Assembly (NCBI RefSeq): GCF_900103955.1
Contig: NZ_FNIL01000009.1
Span: forward strand, 1-64,000
Length of the DNA stretch: 64,000 bases
Source: Alkalicoccus daliensis
Lineage (GTDB): Bacteria; Bacillota; Bacilli; Bacillales; Salisediminibacteriaceae
Direction of reading: 5' to 3'
The position numbers were made by a program, and so were the translations under genes. Positions 60,035-64,000 of the stretch are shown here, piece after piece. The notes under the pieces are model-generated. The model saw nothing but the letters and a program-made list of their open reading frames with translations. It was not told the DNA's origin and made no database searches. The first letter of the stretch is position 1. Each line of letters opens with the position of its first letter.

Positions 60035-61303
60035 TTATTCTCCTTCCGGAATATCTTCCTTTGTAACTTTTGAGACCTGGACCCGGTAAACTCTCCGGTC
60101 ATCAGATTCCAAAATTTTAAATTTGGTGTCCTGATAATACAAAGTCTCTTCTGTTTCTGGAATACGTTCATACTGTTCAGATATCCATCCGCCAAGGGAA
60201 TGGTAACTGGAATCCGGAACTTCTGAATTCAACAAATCCATTGTTTCATCCAGTGGATAATCACCATGGACGCTGTATGAATTTATTCCGGTTTTCACTA
60301 CCAGAGGTTCTGCAGCATCGTGTTCATCGTAAATTTCTCCCACGAGCTCCTCCAGAATATCTTCCAGTGTAATTAAACCTGCAGTACCGCCGTATTCATC
60401 AATTACAATTGCAATGTGAGATTTTTCCCGCTGCAGTTTCGGCAGAAGTTTGTGTATTTTCATCGATTCTACCACAAGAATAGGAGGCTTAATCAACGAT
60501 CTTATATCCACAGAACCTTCAATAAAAGCCGTGAAAAACTCTCGTTCATATAAAATTCCTACAATATTATCTATACTTTCTTCATATACAGGGATACGGG
60601 AAAAGCGCTGCTCGATAAATATATTTTTTATCTCTTCTGCGTTCTCATTTATGTCAATCGTAATCATATCTGTCCGAGGACGAAACACTTCAGAAATTGT
60701 TATCTCGTTAAAATCGAATGAACGATGTACAAGTTCCCTTTCTGTATGATCAATTACGCCTTCTTCTTCACTGATGTTCACCATCATTTTAAGTTCTTCT
60801 TCCGTAACAGAAGGGTCTGTCCGCTGACTTCCAATCAACTTGTATACAAATTGTTTTAAGAGCAGTAACAGCTTGTTAAAAGGAGCAGCCAGAATCATTA
60901 AGAACAAGATAATAGGTGCAATCTTCGCAGAGAAAGTTTCTGCATATTCTTTCGCAAGAGATTTCGGCATAATTTCTCCAAAGATTAAAACGAGAAGCGT
61001 TACAACAAACGTACTGATAAAAACACCAAGGTTCGGTCCGAAAAGCATTGTGGAAACCTGCGCAGAGATTGTAGCAGCAGCAATGTTCACAAGATTATTT
61101 CCTATCAATATAGTAGAAAGAGCTTCGTCGAAAGAATTAATAATTTTTAATGCTTTGTCTGCTCCTTTACTTCCATTGTCCACCATAGACTGTAAACGAA
61201 TTTTATTCGCGCTCGAAAGTGCCGTCTCCGAGGACGAAAAGAAAGCGGATAAAAAAAGCAGAGAAAAAAACAAAACAATTAACGGTATTGGAACATCTTC
61301 CAA
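60035..61303 (-). CDS. CNNM-domain transporter with CBS pair (CorC/HlyC-like, MpfA-type)
   Basis: A 422-residue membrane protein. The CNNM transmembrane domain (SSSETALSSANKIRL; LIGNNLVNIAAATISAQV; GEIMPKSLAKEYAE) is followed by two CBS domains (about 205-330; RSDMITIDIN-like segment and IDEYGGTAGLITLEDILEELVGEI) and a CorC/HlyC C-terminal domain. Members export Mg2+ in Firmicutes. Start is TTG at 61303 with GGGAGTGA in front. Upstream region carries a dispersed repeat. Confidence 0.88.
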   Translation of the reverse strand: MEDVPIPLIVLFFSLLFLSAFFSSSETALSSANKIRLQSMVDNGSKGADKALKIINSFDEALSTILIGNNLVNIAAATISAQVSTMLFGPNLGVFISTFVVTLLVLIFGEIMPKSLAKEYAETFSAKIAPIILFLMILAAPFNKLLLLLKQFVYKLIGSQRTDPSVTEEELKMMVNISEEEGVIDHTERELVHRSFDFNEITISEVFRPRTDMITIDINENAEEIKNIFIEQRFSRIPVYEESIDNIVGILYEREFFTAFIEGSVDIRSLIKPPILVVESMKIHKLLPKLQREKSHIAIVIDEYGGTAGLITLEDILEELVGEIYDEHDAAEPLVVKTGINSYSVHGDYPLDETMDLLNSEVPDSSYHSLGGWISEQYERIPETEETLYYQDTKFKILESDDRRVYRVQVSKVTKEDIPEGE

Positions 61304-61489
61304 CGATAGTCACTCCCAGTACAAAATTTGGTTTTAAAGCTACCTTTATATTACAACACTTCTAAATAATAAGCAGATAAAATAATCAATTTTACAAATT
61401 TATACTTAAGAACATGTGAACGAACTTTCAGAATTCCAATGTACAAATAATTAACGAAGATGTATGCAGATAAATATTTCAGTTAATAT
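61304..61489. other. Intergenic region upstream of the CNNM gene
   Basis: AT-rich promoter region with no recognisable feature. Confidence 0.3.
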
Positions 61490-61725
61490 ACAGTTCTGTT
61501 AATGCTAATTGTTGGCATAAGAAAACTTTGCTGCCACTGGCCTGCCGTGGATGAGCGCCTCCAGTTCCTCGTTTGACTGCGGGATCTTCCCAGCTCGTTC
61601 TTCCACAGGCTGTGTGCACTTTCACCGCGCACTGGCGCAACCGGCCAAATGATCTTAAAGTCATCTTCACACTCTTAGTGAAGATGGCTGCTGCGGATAA
61701 ATCCTTCAGCTGGCCGCCTCTTTCA
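61490..61725 (-). repeat. Dispersed intergenic repeat, family C (copy 2) with family-A-like module
   Basis: Minus-strand sequence from about 61630 matches 1-150 of the window. The adjoining segment (CCGGCCAAATGATCTTAAAG and ACTCTTAGTGAAGATGGCTGC) resembles the hairpin module inside family-A elements at about 7738-7795. Non-coding. Confidence 0.6.
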
Positions 61726-61823
61726 TCCCCAGAATTTATTGTATGAAACTGGCATCAGTAAATAAACTTAAAAGTGACAATTACAGCTGCCAGACTTAGG
61801 TTCATAATGTAAAATCGTCTTAG

Positions 61824-61852
61824 TTGACAGAGGGAAACGAGTAAGATATATT
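61824..61852 (+). promoter_or_regulatory. SigA promoter of the dioxygenase gene
   Basis: TTGACA-N17-TATATT, essentially consensus, with the MhqR-like operator 5 bases after the -10 box. Confidence 0.75.
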
Positions 61853-61857
61853 ATAAA

Positions 61858-61875
61858 TATCTCGAATTCGAGATA
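61858..61875. promoter_or_regulatory. MhqR operator
   Basis: TATCTCGAATTCGAGATA, an 18-bp perfect palindrome that equals the MhqR consensus as I recall it from B. subtilis. It overlaps the expected transcription start, where a repressor would block initiation. Confidence 0.8.
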
Positions 61876-62073
61876 AATTTCTATTTTTTTGGCTTTACTA
61901 AAATTCAGTTTTGTTTTTATATGGTTCCGCAGGTGGTTTCATCTGTATAGAGCTGTTAGGAAATAAAGCCATGAAAAGTTATCAAATCCCTGCATTGCTA
62001 TTTAAAAGTAATTTACTCAGGGAAAAGGATAGATATAAATACAATTTACTTTCACTTACAGGAGGCTACAATA

Positions 62074-63057
62074 ATGAAAGGATTAAAAGGACTTCACCAT
62101 GTGACGGCAATTACAAGCAGCGCGGAAAAAAATTATGAGTTTTTCACATATGTGCTGGGCATGAGGCTTGTAAAGAAAACAGTAAACCAGGATGACATTC
62201 AGACGTATCATTTATTTTTTGCGGATGACAAAGGCAGTGCGGGAACTGACATGACATTTTTTGATTTTCCAGGCATCCCCAAAGGAAGCCATGGCACAAA
62301 TGAATTGTATAAAACCGGATTCCGGGTTCCGAATGATGCCGCGCTGGATTATTGGGAGAAGAGATTTGACCGCCTTAATATTAAGCACCGCGGCATAAAA
62401 AAATTATTCGGCAAACAGACATTATCATTCAGTGACTTCGATGATCAGCAGTATATGCTTATATCGGACGAAAATAATTCCGGTGTTGCAGCGGGGGTTC
62501 CATGGAAGGAAGGACCAGTCCCTGCAGAATATGCTATTACCGGGCTCGGCCCGATGCATATACGCATCGAACCATTTGAAGGATTTAAAGAAGTGCTTGA
62601 AAAAGCATTTGAATTTAAAGAAATCGACAGCGATGGATCTCTGCATTTATTTGAAGTGGGTGAAGGCGGGAATGGGGCTTCACTGATTGTAGAAAAAAAC
62701 GTAGTGCTTCCCGCTGCACAGCAGGGATACGGGACTGTTCATCACATTGCCTTCCGTGTCGCTGACAGTGATGTCCTTCACCAGTGGATTGACCGGCTCC
62801 ATGGCTTCGGGTTTCAAACATCCGGCTACGTAGACAGGTTCTATTTTGAATCGTTATATACAAGAGTAGCACCGCAGATCTTATTTGAACTGGCAACAGA
62901 CGGCCCTGGATTCATGGATGATGAACCTTATGAGACATTAGGTGAAAAACTTGCGCTGCCTCCAAAATTAGAGCCGAAAAGAGAAGAAATCGAAAATTAT
63001 GTCCGGCATATTGATACAGTGCGCAGCACAAAAACATTTGAAAAAGAATATGAATAA
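62074..63057 (+). CDS. mhqO: Ring-cleaving dioxygenase, MhqO/MhqA type (glyoxalase/VOC fold)
   Basis: A 327-residue two-module VOC-superfamily enzyme, believed to cleave hydroquinones or related aromatic compounds. The first module starts LKGLHHVTAITSSAEKNYEFFTYVLGMRLVKKTVNQDD; the second contains GTVHHIAFRVADSDVLHQWIDRL and YFESLYTRVAPQILFELATDGPGF, giving metal-binding His and Glu. In B. subtilis MhqR represses paralogs of this gene and quinones induce them; the perfect operator upstream agrees. The 5' leader is about 200 bases. AGGAGGCTACA before ATG. Confidence 0.88.
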   Translation: MKGLKGLHHVTAITSSAEKNYEFFTYVLGMRLVKKTVNQDDIQTYHLFFADDKGSAGTDMTFFDFPGIPKGSHGTNELYKTGFRVPNDAALDYWEKRFDRLNIKHRGIKKLFGKQTLSFSDFDDQQYMLISDENNSGVAAGVPWKEGPVPAEYAITGLGPMHIRIEPFEGFKEVLEKAFEFKEIDSDGSLHLFEVGEGGNGASLIVEKNVVLPAAQQGYGTVHHIAFRVADSDVLHQWIDRLHGFGFQTSGYVDRFYFESLYTRVAPQILFELATDGPGFMDDEPYETLGEKLALPPKLEPKREEIENYVRHIDTVRSTKTFEKEYE

Positions 63058-63070
63058 AGACGGCCTGAGC

Positions 63071-63104
63071 AGAAAAAACAGCCTCTGCACAGGCTGTTTT
63101 TTCT
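63071..63104 (+). terminator. Rho-independent terminator
   Basis: AGAAAAAACAGCCT pairs with AGGCTGTTTTTTCT. Confidence 0.88.
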
Positions 63105-63245
63105 GTTTTCAGCTTTCTTGTTCTTCTTCGGTAAATGATTTAACAAAATCGACACAAATTTATTTTGATTAATGAAACTTTCTAGAAGGTGGAGCGTAGA
63201 TCATGTATAATACGTAAAGATAGATTGTTTAGGGGAGGCAGTATA

Positions 63246-64000
63246 ATGGGCAAGAGAGTCATGCTATTTATTTTAACAAACATACTCGTTTTAACGACGA
63301 TTGTGATTGTCTGGTCTTTAATTGTTTCTTTCACTGATATTAGTGGAAACATTACAGGCGCAGGCGGAGAAATTGATTTAATTTCTATTGGTATCTTTAG
63401 TTTACTTATAGGTTTCGCGGGTTCCTTCATCTCGCTCGCCATGTCGAGATGGGTAGCCAAGAAAATGATGAAAGTGAAAGTGCTCGATCCTGATGGAAAT
63501 CTCACACGCCAGGAAAGAGATGTTGTAGATAAAGTACACAAATTTTCGCGTGCGGCAGGCTTAATGCATATGCCGGAAGTTGGGATATATCAATCACCGG
63601 AAGTAAATGCTTTTGCTACAGGTCCTTCAAAAAAACGTTCACTGGTCGCTGTATCCCAGGGGCTGCTGCAGTCTATGGATGACGACGCAGTAGAAGGTGT
63701 TATCGCGCACGAAGTAGCACACGTAGCTAACGGAGATATGGTAACAATGACGCTGCTTCAAGGGGTAGTAAATACATTTGTAGTATTCTTTTCCCGTATT
63801 GCCGCAATTCTTGTTTCCCGTCTTGTACGTGCTGAAATGCAGTTTATTGTACGGTTTGCAGCGATTATTATTTTCCAGATTCTCTTTTCGATTCTTGGAA
63901 GCATGGTCGTTATGGCATTCTCCAGGTATCGTGAATTCCACGCTGACCGCGGAGGTGCGGATCTTGCAGGCAAAGACAAGATGGCACACGCACTTCGTTC
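63246..64000 (+). CDS. htpX: HtpX membrane metalloprotease (partial, runs off the window)
   Basis: The first 251 codons of HtpX, a zinc protease for quality control of membrane proteins. Two N-terminal helices ([37 protein letters not shown]), zinc motif HEVAH at 155-159, two more helices, and the third ligand region [14 protein letters not shown]. The ATG follows TAGGGGAGGC. An extended -10 (TGTATAAT) lies about 38 bases upstream. Stop lies beyond the window. Confidence 0.93.
   Translation, partial: MGKRVMLFILTNILVLTTIVIVWSLIVSFTDISGNITGAGGEIDLISIGIFSLLIGFAGSFISLAMSRWVAKKMMKVKVLDPDGNLTRQERDVVDKVHKFSRAAGLMHMPEVGIYQSPEVNAFATGPSKKRSLVAVSQGLLQSMDDDAVEGVIAHEVAHVANGDMVTMTLLQGVVNTFVVFFSRIAAILVSRLVRAEMQFIVRFAAIIIFQILFSILGSMVVMAFSRYREFHADRGGADLAGKDKMAHALR

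Noticed and set aside
61911-62138. 75-codon frame overlapping the dioxygenase start
   Set aside because: Overlaps the leader and start of the dioxygenase gene, lacks a convincing ribosome site and looks like leader sequence.

Overview
The window reads as a chromosomal segment of a moderately low-GC Bacillaceae (Firmicutes), most likely a salt- or alkali-adapted species. Strong AAAGGAGG-type ribosome binding sites, Bacillus-type regulators (Fnr, ArsR, GntR/YtrA, MhqR-like and SigB-like sites), YflT general-stress proteins and YusW-like lipoproteins point to Bacillales. Very acidic secreted proteins with Asn/Glu/Asp-rich linkers suggest halophily or alkaliphily. No rRNA, tRNA, CRISPR array or transposase gene was seen.

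Layout. 0-9 kb: Fnr regulator, an MpsC/DUF2294 protein, an RsbR-like STAS protein, a cysteine-free family-4 uracil-DNA glycosylase, an SDR, NDH-2 and formamidase. 9-18.6 kb: YusW-like lipoprotein, a GGDEF/EAL protein, NnrE-NnrD, an SRAP protein with a non-canonical start, then a DinB / amidinotransferase / macrolide-phosphotransferase run. 19-28.4 kb: ABC exporter, YflT-type stress proteins, penicillin acylase, SDR and Hpt, with SigB-like promoters. 28.9-30.4 kb: arsR-arsP under four copies of one operator. 30.6-33.5 kb: SDR, Nudix, GNAT and a peroxiredoxin-like gene with an in-frame UGA in place of its first redox cysteine. 33.5-35.8 kb: subtilisin, a small secreted PapR-like peptide and a divergent PlcR-like regulator. 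35.9-42 kb: Ant(6)-like enzyme and a Fur-boxed siderophore uptake operon facing a YcgT-like reductase. 42-53.7 kb: antiporter, aconitase, GltS-type symporter, lipoproteins, lytic transglycosylase and PepF. 53.7-64 kb: a YtrA-like ABC operon, chemoreceptor, arginine deiminase, SDR, CNNM transporter, an MhqR-boxed ring-cleaving dioxygenase and partial HtpX.

Most notable: (1) a probable selenoprotein at 32981-33487 with UPAC in place of CPAC and a hairpin of bacterial SECIS type just after the UGA; (2) a PlcR-PapR-like peptide signalling locus arranged divergently and joined to a subtilisin; (3) roughly 530-bp palindrome-rich non-coding elements sitting directly against transcription terminators, one copy flanked by a 31-bp direct duplication of the whole terminator hairpin; (4) an SRAP gene whose catalytic Cys2 demands initiation at an AUC (or AUU) codon; (5) stress and detoxification circuits readable from the DNA: six SigB-like promoters, four ArsR operators and two MhqR-like operators.
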